Assembly: GCA_046349395.1 (NCBI GenBank)
Contig: JAXMCK010000003.1
Span: forward strand, 248,001-312,000
Source of the DNA: JAXMCK01 sp046349395
GTDB taxonomy: Bacteria > Pseudomonadota > Alphaproteobacteria > Geminicoccales > Geminicoccaceae
Length of the DNA stretch: 64,000 nucleotides
Direction of reading: 5' to 3'
Made by a program: the position numbers and the translations under genes. This document shows, piece by piece, positions 56,412 through 64,000 of the stretch (its first letter is position 1; each line of letters opens with the position of its first letter). The notes below the pieces were generated by a model, which was given only the letters and a program-made list of their open reading frames with translations, had not been told where the DNA came from and searched no databases.

Positions 56412-58157
56412 GTGGCCGCCTTCGCCCTGCCGATCCTCTACGCGCTGTTCGTGTGGTGGTTCAGCACGGGCGTCATCATCTATCTCGATGGACTGCCCCG
56501 GCGGACCTACCGCTGGAGCATGTTGGGCGCCACCATCGTCTTCGTCCTCTCGCTCTACGGGCTGGCGGCCACCGCCGAGGACAACACGGTCCGGGGTGCC
56601 TATCTCGCCTTCACCTTCGGCCTCCTGGCTTGGGGCTGGCACGAGATCAGCTACTTCATGGGCTACGTCACAGGCCCGCGCAGCGTGCCCTGCCCGGAGG
56701 GCTGCAGCGGCTGGAAGCATTTCGTACACGCGATCGAGACGGGCCTCTGGCACGAACTCGCCATCGTCGCCTCGGCACTGGTCGTCGTCTCCTTCACCTG
56801 GAGTGGCGGCAACGAGATCGGCCTGTGGACCTTCATGGTGCTCTGGTGGATGCGCATGAGCGCGAAGCTCAACGTGTTCTTCGGAGTCCGTAATCTCAAC
56901 GAGCAGTTCCTGCCCGATCATCTGCACTATCTGAAGAGCTTCCTCAAAAAGAAGCCGATGAATCTCTTCTTCCCGGTCTCGGTGACGGTCTCGACCATCG
57001 TCAACGTCGCCCTGGTCGAGGCGGCACTGGCGCCGGACGCGACGGCTCACGAGGTGGCCGGCTACACCTTCCTCGCCACGCTGATGGCTCTGGCCGTTTT
57101 GGAGCACTGGTTCCTGGTGCTGCCGCTGCCGGCCGAGAAGCTGTGGAACTGGAGCATGACGTCGCGCAACGCGGCCATGCCGGTCGACGTGCAGATCGTC
57201 TCGGGCTTCCTCGGCGCCGGCAAGACGACGTTCCTGCGCCGGCTGCTCGCCCAGGCCGACCCCAAGGTGCGGACCGTCGTGCTGGTCAACGGCTTCAGTG
57301 CCGACGGTGTCGACGGCTCCCTGCTGAGCGGCCTCGGGGCCGACGTGGTCGACCTGCCGAACGGCTGCATCTGCTGCTCGATGAAGGCGGACCTCGCGAC
57401 CCAGCTGAAGCAGGCGATCGCGCAGTGGCATCCGCAGCGCATCCTCGTCGAGCCCAGTGGCGTGGCCGACCTGACGGCCCTTCTGGGTGTGCTGGCGCAG
57501 CCGGATCTCCGCTCGCTGGTCCGCTCCCTGCGTCTCACGACAGTGATCGATGCCGAAGCGTTCATGCGCGACTATGCGAGGCTACCGGCCTATTTCGAAA
57601 CGCAGGCGCGGCTCTCGCCCGTCATCATCGCCAACAAGGCCGATCTGGTCCGGCCCGCGGAGCTGCGGCTGATCGCCGACACCTTCAAGCGGCTCAACCC
57701 GGCGGCGACGGTGGTGCCGGCGAGCTTCGGGGTCGTCGAGGACGGCGAGTTGGACGCGCTCCTGGTGAACCCGTGCATGCTGGACCGCTCACCGAGCGGC
57801 GAGCACGCCCATCCCGGGAATGGCGAGCCGGTTGCCGACGACCAGGGCAAGCCCGCGTTGGGCCTCAGCTCATGGAGCGCCAACCTGGCCGGCACCTGTG
57901 ACATCGACGAGCTGAACGCCCTGCTCGAGGCGGTGGCGCAGGGAGCCTTCGGCCAGGTCGAGAGGGTCAAGGGAATTACCCGGCTCGGTGCCGGGTGGGT
58001 GAGTTTCGATGTGGCCGGCGGACGTTCGAGCATCGCCGCCTTCGCCCCGCAGCAGCGGGAGAAGGCGCGTGTCGTCGCCATCGGCCGTGACGTCGACGAG
58101 GTGAGGTTGCGGGCCGCGTTCGAGGCCTGTGCCACGCCCTACATGCAGGCGGCTTGA
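56412..58157 (+). CDS. puhE: PuhE fused to a G3E-family (CobW-type) GTPase
   Basis: One 581-residue frame with two parts. Residues 1-248 are a PuhE/DUF3623 membrane protein (about seven helices; LDGLPRRTYRW, HEISYFMGYVTGPRSVPCPEGC, FFGVRNLNEQFLPDHLHYL). From about residue 256 follows a complete G3E metal-chaperone GTPase: Walker A GFLGAGKTT, the metal motif NGCICCSM, EPSGVADL, the guanine motif NKAD, and a C-terminal CobW domain ending ACATPYMQAA. No stop or ribosome site separates them. PuhE modulates core-complex assembly in Rhodobacter; G3E proteins load Zn, Co, Ni or Fe. GTG start, preceded by AAGGAG. Confidence 0.88.
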   Translation: MAAFALPILYALFVWWFSTGVIIYLDGLPRRTYRWSMLGATIVFVLSLYGLAATAEDNTVRGAYLAFTFGLLAWGWHEISYFMGYVTGPRSVPCPEGCSGWKHFVHAIETGLWHELAIVASALVVVSFTWSGGNEIGLWTFMVLWWMRMSAKLNVFFGVRNLNEQFLPDHLHYLKSFLKKKPMNLFFPVSVTVSTIVNVALVEAALAPDATAHEVAGYTFLATLMALAVLEHWFLVLPLPAEKLWNWSMTSRNAAMPVDVQIVSGFLGAGKTTFLRRLLAQADPKVRTVVLVNGFSADGVDGSLLSGLGADVVDLPNGCICCSMKADLATQLKQAIAQWHPQRILVEPSGVADLTALLGVLAQPDLRSLVRSLRLTTVIDAEAFMRDYARLPAYFETQARLSPVIIANKADLVRPAELRLIADTFKRLNPAATVVPASFGVVEDGELDALLVNPCMLDRSPSGEHAHPGNGEPVADDQGKPALGLSSWSANLAGTCDIDELNALLEAVAQGAFGQVERVKGITRLGAGWVSFDVAGGRSSIAAFAPQQREKARVVAIGRDVDEVRLRAAFEACATPYMQAA

Positions 58158-58212
58158 GGACATGCCTACCACACGCGTTTTCCCAGAAAGCGACCAAAGC
58201 GGGGATGGGACC

Positions 58213-59424
58213 ATGAACTACGAAACCTTCTTTCGCGACCAGCTCGACGCGCTTCGTCGCGAGGGTCGGTATCGTGTGTTCACGGATCTCGAACGGCAGG
58301 CGGGATCGTTCCCCCGTGCCACGCATCACCGCGACGGCGGCACGATGGAAGTGACCGTCTGGTGCTCGAACGACTATCTCGGCATGGGCCAGCACCCGGC
58401 CGTGACCAGCGCCATGAAGGCGGCGATCGACAAATGCGGCGCCGGTGCTGGCGGCACGCGCAACATCTCGGGCACCAACCACTATCACGTGCTGCTCGAG
58501 AACGAGCTGGCCGATCTGCACGGCAAGGATGCGGCCCTCCTGTTCACGTCGGGCTACGTGTCCAACTGGGCAGCACTCGGCACCCTGGCCGGCAACATCC
58601 CGGGCTGCGTCGTGCTTTCCGATGCCGGCAACCACGCGTCGATGATCGAGGGCATCCGCCACAGCCGCGCCGAGCGGCACATCTTCGCGCACAACGATCC
58701 CGAGGACCTGGACCGCAAGCTCAGCCTGCTCGATCCCCGCGCCCCGAAGCTCGTCGCCTTCGAGTCGGTCTACTCGATGGACGGTGACATCGCCCCGATC
58801 GCCGAGATCTGTGACGTCGCCGATGCCCACGGTGCGATGACCTATCTCGACGAGGTGCACGCCGTCGGCCTCTACGGGCCGCGCGGCGGCGGCATCTCCG
58901 ACCGCGAGGGCCTGAGCCATCGCCTGACCGTCATCGAGGGTACGCTCGGCAAGGCGTTCGGCGTGATGGGCGGCTACATCGCCGCCTCGGACGCCTTGTG
59001 CGACTTCGTCCGCAGCTTCGCTTCGGGCTTCATCTTCACGACGGCCCTCCCGCCGGCATTGGCGGCCGGCGCTCAGGCCAGCATTCGGCACCTGAAGAAC
59101 AGCTCGGCCGAGCGCGAGCGGCATCAGGATCGGGTCGCCCGCGTCCGGCGCGGACTGGATGCGCTGCGCATCCCGCATCTGCGCAACCCGAGCCACATCG
59201 TGCCGGTGATGGTCGGCGACCCCGTGCACTGCAAGTGGCTGAGCGACAGGCTCCTCGTCGAGCACGGGATCTACGTCCAGCCGATCAACTATCCGACGGT
59301 GCCGCGGGGCACCGAGCGACTGCGGATAACGCCGTCGCCGCTGCACACGGACGCCGACATCGATCACCTGCTGCATGCGCTGGCCGCCGTGTGGCAGGAG
59401 CGGGAACTGGCGATCGCCGCCTGA
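58213..59424 (+). CDS. hemA: 5-aminolevulinate synthase HemA
   Basis: A 403-residue PLP enzyme joining glycine and succinyl-CoA into ALA, the first step to haem, B12 and bacteriochlorophyll. Blocks include VTVWCSNDYLGMGQHP, GAGGTRNISGTNHYH, DEVHAVGLYGPRGGG and the PLP lysine in GTLGKAFG. The ATG at 58213 (MNYETFF) fits the family; an ATG at 58162 would add 17 residues. Closing the plus-strand run, it ties precursor supply to the pigment genes. A second hemA outside the cluster is possible. Confidence 0.96.
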   Translation: MNYETFFRDQLDALRREGRYRVFTDLERQAGSFPRATHHRDGGTMEVTVWCSNDYLGMGQHPAVTSAMKAAIDKCGAGAGGTRNISGTNHYHVLLENELADLHGKDAALLFTSGYVSNWAALGTLAGNIPGCVVLSDAGNHASMIEGIRHSRAERHIFAHNDPEDLDRKLSLLDPRAPKLVAFESVYSMDGDIAPIAEICDVADAHGAMTYLDEVHAVGLYGPRGGGISDREGLSHRLTVIEGTLGKAFGVMGGYIAASDALCDFVRSFASGFIFTTALPPALAAGAQASIRHLKNSSAERERHQDRVARVRRGLDALRIPHLRNPSHIVPVMVGDPVHCKWLSDRLLVEHGIYVQPINYPTVPRGTERLRITPSPLHTDADIDHLLHALAAVWQERELAIAA

Positions 59425-59447
59425 TCTCCTGAAGCCTGTCGTTCGAG

Positions 59448-59484
59448 ATTCGGCCGGGCGAGCCAACGGCTTCCCCGGCCGAAT
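59448..59484. terminator. Long hairpin after hemA
   Basis: An 11-bp perfect stem ATTCGGCCGGG/CCCGGCCGAAT (59448-59458 with 59474-59484) and a small inner stem AGCC/GGCT. It lies between the convergent hemA and tRNA-Gln. No T-run follows on either side, so it may be a two-way barrier or an mRNA-end stabiliser. Confidence 0.55.
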
Positions 59485-59565
59485 TGCGTTCGGCACCGAG
59501 GTCGAAGCGTTCAATGCCCTTCATGCCGGGCTGCAGGCGTCAGCGTTGGAGAGGCCACGGTAGGT

Positions 59566-59640
59566 TGGTTGGGGCGGGTGGATTCGAACCACCGAATGGC
59601 GGATCCAAAGTCCGCTGCCTTACCACTTGGCGACGCCCCA
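59566..59640 (-). tRNA. tRNA-Gln (anticodon TTG), CCA encoded
   Basis: A complete cloverleaf on the minus strand: 7-bp acceptor TGGGGCG/CGCCCCA, D-arm with AGTGGTAAGGC, anticodon arm GGACTTTGGATCC giving TTG, and T-arm GTGGTTCGAATCCAC. The discriminator base is A and the CCA end is encoded (59566-59568). Confidence 0.95.
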
Positions 59641-59656
59641 GCACCGCTACCCGTAC

Positions 59657-60409
59657 CTAGGCCCTGGAAGGCGAGGCTGCAACCTGCGGCGGACGCACGG
59701 TCACGGGCAGGCCGACCCGCAGCCCGAGGCGCGCGGCGGCCGAAGCGCCATTCGCCGCGAACTCGACGAGGTCGAGGCTGTTCCGATACCAGAAGGGCTC
59801 GCCCGCCGGCACTGCCGAGAACGTCGTCGCCGACCGTAATGCAGCCGCATTCACCTCGATGACGGCCGAGGCCACTAGCTCGTCGGCTGGCATGCCGGTG
59901 ATGCCGTTTCCGTACCGATCGACGTAGACGATCTCCGCGAGCACGTCCGGCCAATCGCGAAAACGTTGTGGCACAACGGGTACCAGACCCCGGCGGTCGC
60001 CGCGCGCCAGCCTTGCTGCCACGGGTGCGAAAAGATCCCGACCGTGGAAGCTCGCCGACAGCCTGTCCGGTCGCCAAGCGATCTCGAACGCGAGTGCTTC
60101 GGGATGACGCCGGAGCACGTACTCGAACAGGCCGTTGTCCGGACCGACGAACCAGATGCCACCGGCGAACACCGCAACGGGCAGCCTGGAACCGCCGACG
60201 CCTGGATCCACGACCCCGACGAGCACGTCGCCCGCACCGAGCGAGTGCGTCATCGGATCGAGCAGGCGCGCGGCTGCACGGATGGCAAAGGGTGGCAGGT
60301 CGTGCATGAGGTCGACGACCGGGATCTCGGGTGCGGTCCGCAGTACGGCCACCTTCATCTGGCCCACATAGGGGCCTTCGGTGCCGAAGTCCGTGTAGAG
60401 GAAGATCAC
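59657..60409 (-). CDS. SAM hydroxide adenosyltransferase (DUF62 family)
   Basis: A 250-residue protein of the family that splits S-adenosylmethionine to adenosine and methionine using hydroxide; fluorinase and chlorinase belong to the same fold. Family blocks: YTDFGTEGPYVGQMK (active-site Asp), VVDLMHDLPPF, VGVVDPGVGG, FVGPDNGLFEYV and HGRDLFAPVAA. The GTG at 60409 is preferred since it overlaps the ispE stop (GTGA) and gives the family N-terminus. An ATG at 60439 would add 10 residues. The physiological role of these enzymes is unclear. Confidence 0.87.
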   Translation of the reverse strand: MIFLYTDFGTEGPYVGQMKVAVLRTAPEIPVVDLMHDLPPFAIRAAARLLDPMTHSLGAGDVLVGVVDPGVGGSRLPVAVFAGGIWFVGPDNGLFEYVLRRHPEALAFEIAWRPDRLSASFHGRDLFAPVAARLARGDRRGLVPVVPQRFRDWPDVLAEIVYVDRYGNGITGMPADELVASAVIEVNAAALRSATTFSAVPAGEPFWYRNSLDLVEFAANGASAAARLGLRVGLPVTVRPPQVAASPSRA

Positions 60410-61257
60410 GCTGCCAATCGGGAGCGGGCGACCCACCATTCGGGGTGCGCTGCCGCCAGGGCGCCTTCCGCCTGCGCAGCCGATGTCCCGTCGCCGAACA
60501 GTCCGAAGCACGTGGCGCCGCTGCCCGACACTCTTGCGAGCCGACACCCCGGCAAGTCCGCGATGGCAGCCAGCACCTCATCGATCTTCGGCAGCTGGGC
60601 CTTGGCCGGCGCTTCGAGATCGTTGCGACTGCGGACGAGCAGGTCGAGCAGCGGCATCGAGCCGATCTCGTCCTTGCGTCCACCTGCGGTCGGCAGGCGG
60701 AGGGCCTTGAACACCGGGCCCGTGGGCAGCTGGTGACGCGGGTTCACCAGCAGGAGATCGTAGGATGGGACCTCGGCGAGCGGTGCCAGTACCTCGCCGA
60801 TACCCGTCATGTGCGTCGCCCGGGAGCGGATGCAGACGGGAAGGTCCGCACCCAGCCGGACGCCGATGCGGGCCAGGTCCTGATGGCCGAGATCCAGGCC
60901 CCACAGCCGGTTCAGGCCGCGGAGCGTCGCAGCGGCGTCGGCCGAGCCGCCACCGATCCCGGCCGCGATGGGGAGGCGCTTGACGATCCCGATCTTCGCT
61001 CCGGCCTGCACGCCGGTCTCGGCGCGAAGAAGCTCGGCGGCGCGGAGAACTAGATCGTCCGTCGGGGCAGGAAGCTCGCCGGCGAACGGCCCGGTCGCCT
61101 CGCGCTCCAGCCGATCGCTGGGGGCGAAGGTCAGCTCGTCCGCAAGCTCCGCGAAAGCCACGAGGCTGTCGAGCTCGTGATAGCCGTCGGCCCGGCGGCT
61201 GAGGACGAGGAGGTCGAGGTTGAGCTTGGCCCGTGCAAGCTCTCGCAGTTCAGCCAC
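60406..61257 (-). CDS. ispE: 4-diphosphocytidyl-2-C-methyl-D-erythritol kinase IspE
   Basis: A 283-residue GHMP kinase of the MEP isoprenoid pathway, which feeds carotenoid and bacteriochlorophyll tails. It has RAKLNLDLLVLSRRADGYHEL at the N-terminus, the ATP loop LPIAAGIGGGSADAAA, and VSGSGATCFGLF near the end. It overlaps the upstream TPR gene by 8 bp and the downstream gene by 4 bp, so the three form a tight minus-strand operon. Confidence 0.95.
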   Translation of the reverse strand: MAELRELARAKLNLDLLVLSRRADGYHELDSLVAFAELADELTFAPSDRLEREATGPFAGELPAPTDDLVLRAAELLRAETGVQAGAKIGIVKRLPIAAGIGGGSADAAATLRGLNRLWGLDLGHQDLARIGVRLGADLPVCIRSRATHMTGIGEVLAPLAEVPSYDLLLVNPRHQLPTGPVFKALRLPTAGGRKDEIGSMPLLDLLVRSRNDLEAPAKAQLPKIDEVLAAIADLPGCRLARVSGSGATCFGLFGDGTSAAQAEGALAAAHPEWWVARSRLAA

Positions 61258-62950
61258 GGGTCGTCGTGTCGGCGCTCAGGCCGCGATCGAGCTTGCCGCG
61301 CAGGGCCGTCTCGAGCTCGGAATCCGGCTTCAGCGTCAGCGATCGCTGCCACTGGAATCGCGCTTCCCGCTGCCGACCCACCTGCCAGTACGCATCGCCG
61401 AGATGGTCGTTCACGACGGGATCGCCGGGCTCCAGCTCCACCGCGCGCTCCAGGTGCTCGACAGCCTTCGGGTAGTCGCCCAGACGGTAGTAGGCCCACC
61501 CCAGGCTGTCGACGATGAAGCCGTCCTCGGGCCGCAGCTCGACCGCACGGTTCAGCATCCGCTTGGCCTCGTCGAGATGGAGACCCTGATCCACCCAGCT
61601 GTAGCCGAGATAGTTCAGCACGAAGGGCTGCTCGGGCTCTATCTCCAGCGCCAGCTTCAGGTCAGCCTCTGCTTCCGGCCAGCGCTTGGTCCGCTCGTAG
61701 CTGATCCCCCGCGCGTAAAGGACTCGCCAGTCGGCCTCCTGCGGCGAGGGCAGGCGCGCGATCGCCCGGGTGTAGGCCGACTCGGCCTCGGCATAGCGCT
61801 CGTCCCGACGATACAGATCGCCCAGGGTGATGAGCGCATCGGTGCGCTCCGGGCGCTCGGCCGCCATCCCTTCCAGGACCTTCGCCGCCTCGTCGTTGCG
61901 GTCGAGATCTTCGAGCGCCTGGACCCGCAGCAGGTTCGCGGCCCATGCATGCGTCGGCACGGTGCTCAGCGGCTCGAGCTCGACCAGGGCCGCGGCCGGA
62001 CGGTCCTCGGCCAGATTGGTACGGGCAATGAGGATCGCCGCATCCGGATCACCCGGCATCAGGAAGGAGGCCATGCGTGTGTAGACGAGCTGAGGCTGGC
62101 GCGTGTCGTCATTGTCGAGGGCGCCGGCGAGACCGAGCAGAGCGTCGCCGATGCCCGTGCGGGCATCCTTGATCGGCCCGATATCGGTCTGGCCCTTGGC
62201 CAGCTTGTCGATCCAGAGCTGCAGGGGAATGTTGTCCGGATCGGCGGCAAGGACCGCCTTCGCCGACTCCAGTGCTGCGTCGCGCTGGCCGTCTTCCAGC
62301 AGCAACTGAAGGCGGGCGCGCAGCATGCGGAGCGGCAGCATCTTCTGATCGGGAAATTCGGCGTCGAACACCGTCAGACCCGACTTCGGGTCGCCCGTCA
62401 GCCCCTCGATGACGGCGCGATGGTAGACGCGCAGCCGGTCGAGCGGCTGACCGCGGTCGACCACGGCCAGCAGGTCGGTAGCCGCCTGGCCGTTGTTTCG
62501 ACCCAGCTCCGCCCAGGCCTGGAGGACGGGGCCGATGGTGCCGGCCAGCGTCCGGTCGCCGAGCGTCTTGAAGGACTCGCCCGCCTTGGTGAAGTCGACT
62601 TTCTGGACCTGCTCCAGGGCCAGTAGCAGCGCCGCCTCGTCGGCCTGCGGATCGAGCTTGATCAGCTCGCGTGCGGTCGCCAGGGCCAGATCGTAGTGTC
62701 CCGCGGCGAGCTGGACCGTGAAGACCTGCCGGCGAAGCTCGACGTCGTCAGGCTCCTCTTCGAGGGCCAGATCGAGATAGTTGGCGGCGGCGGTGAGGTC
62801 ACCCGCCTCCAGCGCCGAATTGCCCGCGAGGAAATTGCCCGCGACCGAGCCCGGATCCTCCATCGCCGCCGTCGCGTCCGTGCCGCCCAGGGCGGCAAGC
62901 AGGCACAGCGCTGCCAAACGGGGCTGCCAGGGCATCGAAATCGCTCTCAT
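61250..62950 (-). CDS. Exported tetratricopeptide-repeat protein
   Basis: A 566-residue protein with a signal peptide (about residues 1-27, LAALCLLAALGGTDATA). It is otherwise built of TPR units, clearest in the second half: ALITLGDLYRRDERYAEAES, VLNYLGYSWVDQGLHLDEAK, IVDSLGWAYYRLGDYPKAVE, and the last VNDHLGDAYWQVGRQREARF. TPR proteins of this type upstream of ispE are common in Alphaproteobacteria and are thought to act as envelope scaffolds. The start at 62950 is chosen for the signal peptide; the frame is open to 62992. Confidence 0.85.
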   Translation of the reverse strand: MRAISMPWQPRLAALCLLAALGGTDATAAMEDPGSVAGNFLAGNSALEAGDLTAAANYLDLALEEEPDDVELRRQVFTVQLAAGHYDLALATARELIKLDPQADEAALLLALEQVQKVDFTKAGESFKTLGDRTLAGTIGPVLQAWAELGRNNGQAATDLLAVVDRGQPLDRLRVYHRAVIEGLTGDPKSGLTVFDAEFPDQKMLPLRMLRARLQLLLEDGQRDAALESAKAVLAADPDNIPLQLWIDKLAKGQTDIGPIKDARTGIGDALLGLAGALDNDDTRQPQLVYTRMASFLMPGDPDAAILIARTNLAEDRPAAALVELEPLSTVPTHAWAANLLRVQALEDLDRNDEAAKVLEGMAAERPERTDALITLGDLYRRDERYAEAESAYTRAIARLPSPQEADWRVLYARGISYERTKRWPEAEADLKLALEIEPEQPFVLNYLGYSWVDQGLHLDEAKRMLNRAVELRPEDGFIVDSLGWAYYRLGDYPKAVEHLERAVELEPGDPVVNDHLGDAYWQVGRQREARFQWQRSLTLKPDSELETALRGKLDRGLSADTTTRG

Positions 62951-63106
62951 CGCGCACCCCTTCCGGTCGCCGGGCCGCAGGGTCGTCGGCACCGTAACGT
63001 CGGGCAGAACTTGACGTGGACGGCCGATCCGGCGAAAGAGGACCGAAATTGGCGTGCCTCAATCGAGGCGGCGCCGCGAACCGTCTGACCTGCCGGATTA
63101 GGTAAA

Positions 63107-63310
63107 ATGCTGAAGACTTCCAAGAGCAAGAACGACCCGACGGCCCGCGGCCCGGCCCAGCAGGCTAAGACCTTCGAGGGCAAGAAGGTGAAGCCGGTGC
63201 TGTATGTGGGGACCGCCGTGGGGCACGGCCGGTACATAGCGGCGCAGGACGAGAGCGGCAAGTTGGTGATGGATCGCGGTGGCAAGCCCATCGCGTACCG
63301 CGCGATCTGA
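63107..63310 (+). CDS. Small conserved hypothetical protein
   Basis: A 67-residue basic protein, divergent from the TPR gene. The N-terminal third is Lys-rich and probably disordered. The core KPVLYVGTAVGHGRYIAAQ, then a Gly/Asp turn and GKPIAYRAI, looks like a small beta-sheet domain. I have the impression that this core is recurrent in Alphaproteobacteria, but no function is known to me. Confidence 0.65.
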   Translation: MLKTSKSKNDPTARGPAQQAKTFEGKKVKPVLYVGTAVGHGRYIAAQDESGKLVMDRGGKPIAYRAI

Positions 63311-63344
63311 GCTTCCCGGGCCCGGCAGGACGCGACCCGATCCG

Positions 63345-64000
63345 ATGCCGGCCACCTCGCAGCTACAAGGCGATTCCGCGGCACCAGTCGATATGGCCGG
63401 TGCCGTTGCCGCTTGGTCGGCATGGTACGCGGCGATGGGCGTGTCGTCGGTGCTGCGTCCGGAAACGGAGGCGGTTCACGACCTGCCGCGACGTGCGGGC
63501 GAACCCGATGGCGTCGCCTCCGCGCGTCGGCTGGCAGCGTCCTGTGGCTCTGTCGAGGAACTCGAGGCGGCACTGGCCGACTTCCGGCAATGTCCGCTGC
63601 AGGCGACCGCAACGCGCCTCTGCTTCCACGACGGCAATCCGAAGTCCGGCATCATGCTGGTCGGTGAGGCCCCGGGTGCCGAGGAAGACCGACAGGGCAA
63701 GCCCTTCGTCGGGCCGAGCGGTCAGCTTCTCGACCGCATGCTGGCGGCGATCGATCTCGACCGGACCCAGGTCTACATCACCAACGTGATCTACTGGCGG
63801 CCGCCGGGCAACCGCCCGCCCACGGCGGCCGAGATCGCCATCTGCCAGCCCTTCCTCGAGCGGCAGATCGAACTGGTGCGGCCGCGCCGCCTCGTCTTCG
63901 TCGGCGGCATCGCCGCCCGGGCGCTGCTCGGGCTCAAGGAGGGCGTCACGAAGCTCCGTGGCCGCCGCTACGCCTATCAGGCGCCGGGCGCTGACGAGGA
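63345..64000 (+). CDS. Uracil-DNA glycosylase, family 4-like, 5' part
   Basis: The gene runs off the right edge; 218 residues are visible from the ATG at 63345. The catalytic region GEAPGAEEDRQGKPFVGPSG (about residues 107-126) is the signature of family-4 uracil-DNA glycosylases, followed by NVIYWRPPGNRPP and VFVGGIAARALLG. Cys in FRQCPLQ and RLCFHDG could be part of the Fe-S site of the family. It removes uracil from DNA in base-excision repair. There is a roughly 90-residue N-terminal extension of the type usual in Alphaproteobacteria. Confidence 0.9.
   Translation, partial: MPATSQLQGDSAAPVDMAGAVAAWSAWYAAMGVSSVLRPETEAVHDLPRRAGEPDGVASARRLAASCGSVEELEAALADFRQCPLQATATRLCFHDGNPKSGIMLVGEAPGAEEDRQGKPFVGPSGQLLDRMLAAIDLDRTQVYITNVIYWRPPGNRPPTAAEIAICQPFLERQIELVRPRRLVFVGGIAARALLGLKEGVTKLRGRRYAYQAPGADE

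Noticed and set aside
57156..58157. The G3E GTPase as a separate gene starting at the internal ATG 57156 or 57177
   Set aside because: Neither ATG has a ribosome site at proper spacing, and the PuhE frame has no stop before it, so a fusion is the simpler reading. An extra internal start cannot be fully excluded.
61220..62626. A 468-codon plus-strand open frame opposite the TPR gene
   Set aside because: Antisense shadow of a repeat-rich GC-rich gene; no domain and no ribosome site.
1..64000. Insertion sequences, CRISPR arrays, prophage or restriction genes
   Set aside because: None seen: no transposase, integrase, Cas or phage-structural proteins were recognised on either strand.

Overview
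The window is GC-rich alphaproteobacterial DNA. About 52 kb of it (roughly 7.2-59.4 kb) is a nearly uninterrupted photosynthesis gene cluster of a purple, anoxygenic phototroph. ALA synthase (HemA, the C4 route), a type-2 reaction centre (PufL/PufM/PuhA), a tetraheme PufC, a core antenna (PufB/PufA) and the crtEF-bchCXYZ-puf gene order all point to Alphaproteobacteria. A Rhodospirillales-like lineage is possible but cannot be fixed from this sequence alone. No pucBA (LH2), pufX or crtA was seen.

Layout. 1-7.1 kb is chromosomal flank: the tail of an OmpA-like protein, a Nudix hydrolase, two Xre-type regulators, a penicillin-acylase-family enzyme, a HAD hydrolase and a periplasmic glucan protein (OpgG/OpgD). 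7.2-10.9 kb: bchI-bchD-bchO (Mg chelatase). 11.0-18.2 kb: carotenoid genes crtI-crtB, a small membrane protein, crtC and crtD (minus strand), crtE-crtF; together these predict the spirilloxanthin series. 18.3-27.5 kb: bchC-bchX-bchY-bchZ-pufQ-pufB-pufA-pufL-pufM-pufC and a periplasmic four-cysteine protein, closed by a strong terminator. 27.8-31.0 kb: an unrecognised 221-residue protein and bchE-bchJ (minus). 31.3-35.6 kb: heme oxygenase, a bacteriophytochrome and a cysteine-free PpsR. 35.7-39.2 kb: bchG, a PucC-family carrier and bchP (minus). 39.4-42.8 kb: an alpha/beta hydrolase, a second PpsR with three cysteines, and the cobalamin-type antirepressor AerR/PpaA. 43.0-59.4 kb: one long plus-strand run, bchF-bchN-bchB-bchH-bchL-bchM-lhaA-puhA-puhB-puhC-small ORF-acsF-puhE-hemA. 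59.5-64 kb: tRNA-Gln, a SAM hydroxide adenosyltransferase, ispE, a TPR protein, a small conserved protein and the start of a uracil-DNA glycosylase.

Function as a system. HemA makes ALA. BchH/BchD/BchI insert Mg, BchM methylates, and either BchE (anaerobic, B12/radical SAM) or AcsF (aerobic, di-iron) closes ring E. BchN/B/L and BchX/Y/Z reduce the macrocycle, BchF and BchC finish ring A, and BchG/BchP attach and saturate the tail. The Crt proteins make the carotenoid. Puf and Puh proteins, with LhaA and PuhB/C/E, build the LH1-reaction-centre core.

Regulation. PpsR/CrtJ-type boxes (TGT-N12-ACA) lie before crtI, between crtD and crtE, before bchC and before bchG. Composite versions lie before the second ppsR and between aerR and bchF. 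A perfect FNR box lies before bchE. Two PpsR paralogues sit beside two different photoreceptors, a bacteriophytochrome and AerR.

Most notable: an in-frame PuhE-G3E (CobW-type) GTPase fusion, a 34-bp composite PpsR operator used twice, the paired PpsR/photoreceptor modules, a puf-linked periplasmic four-cysteine protein, and an LH1 beta subunit with a long C-terminal tail.
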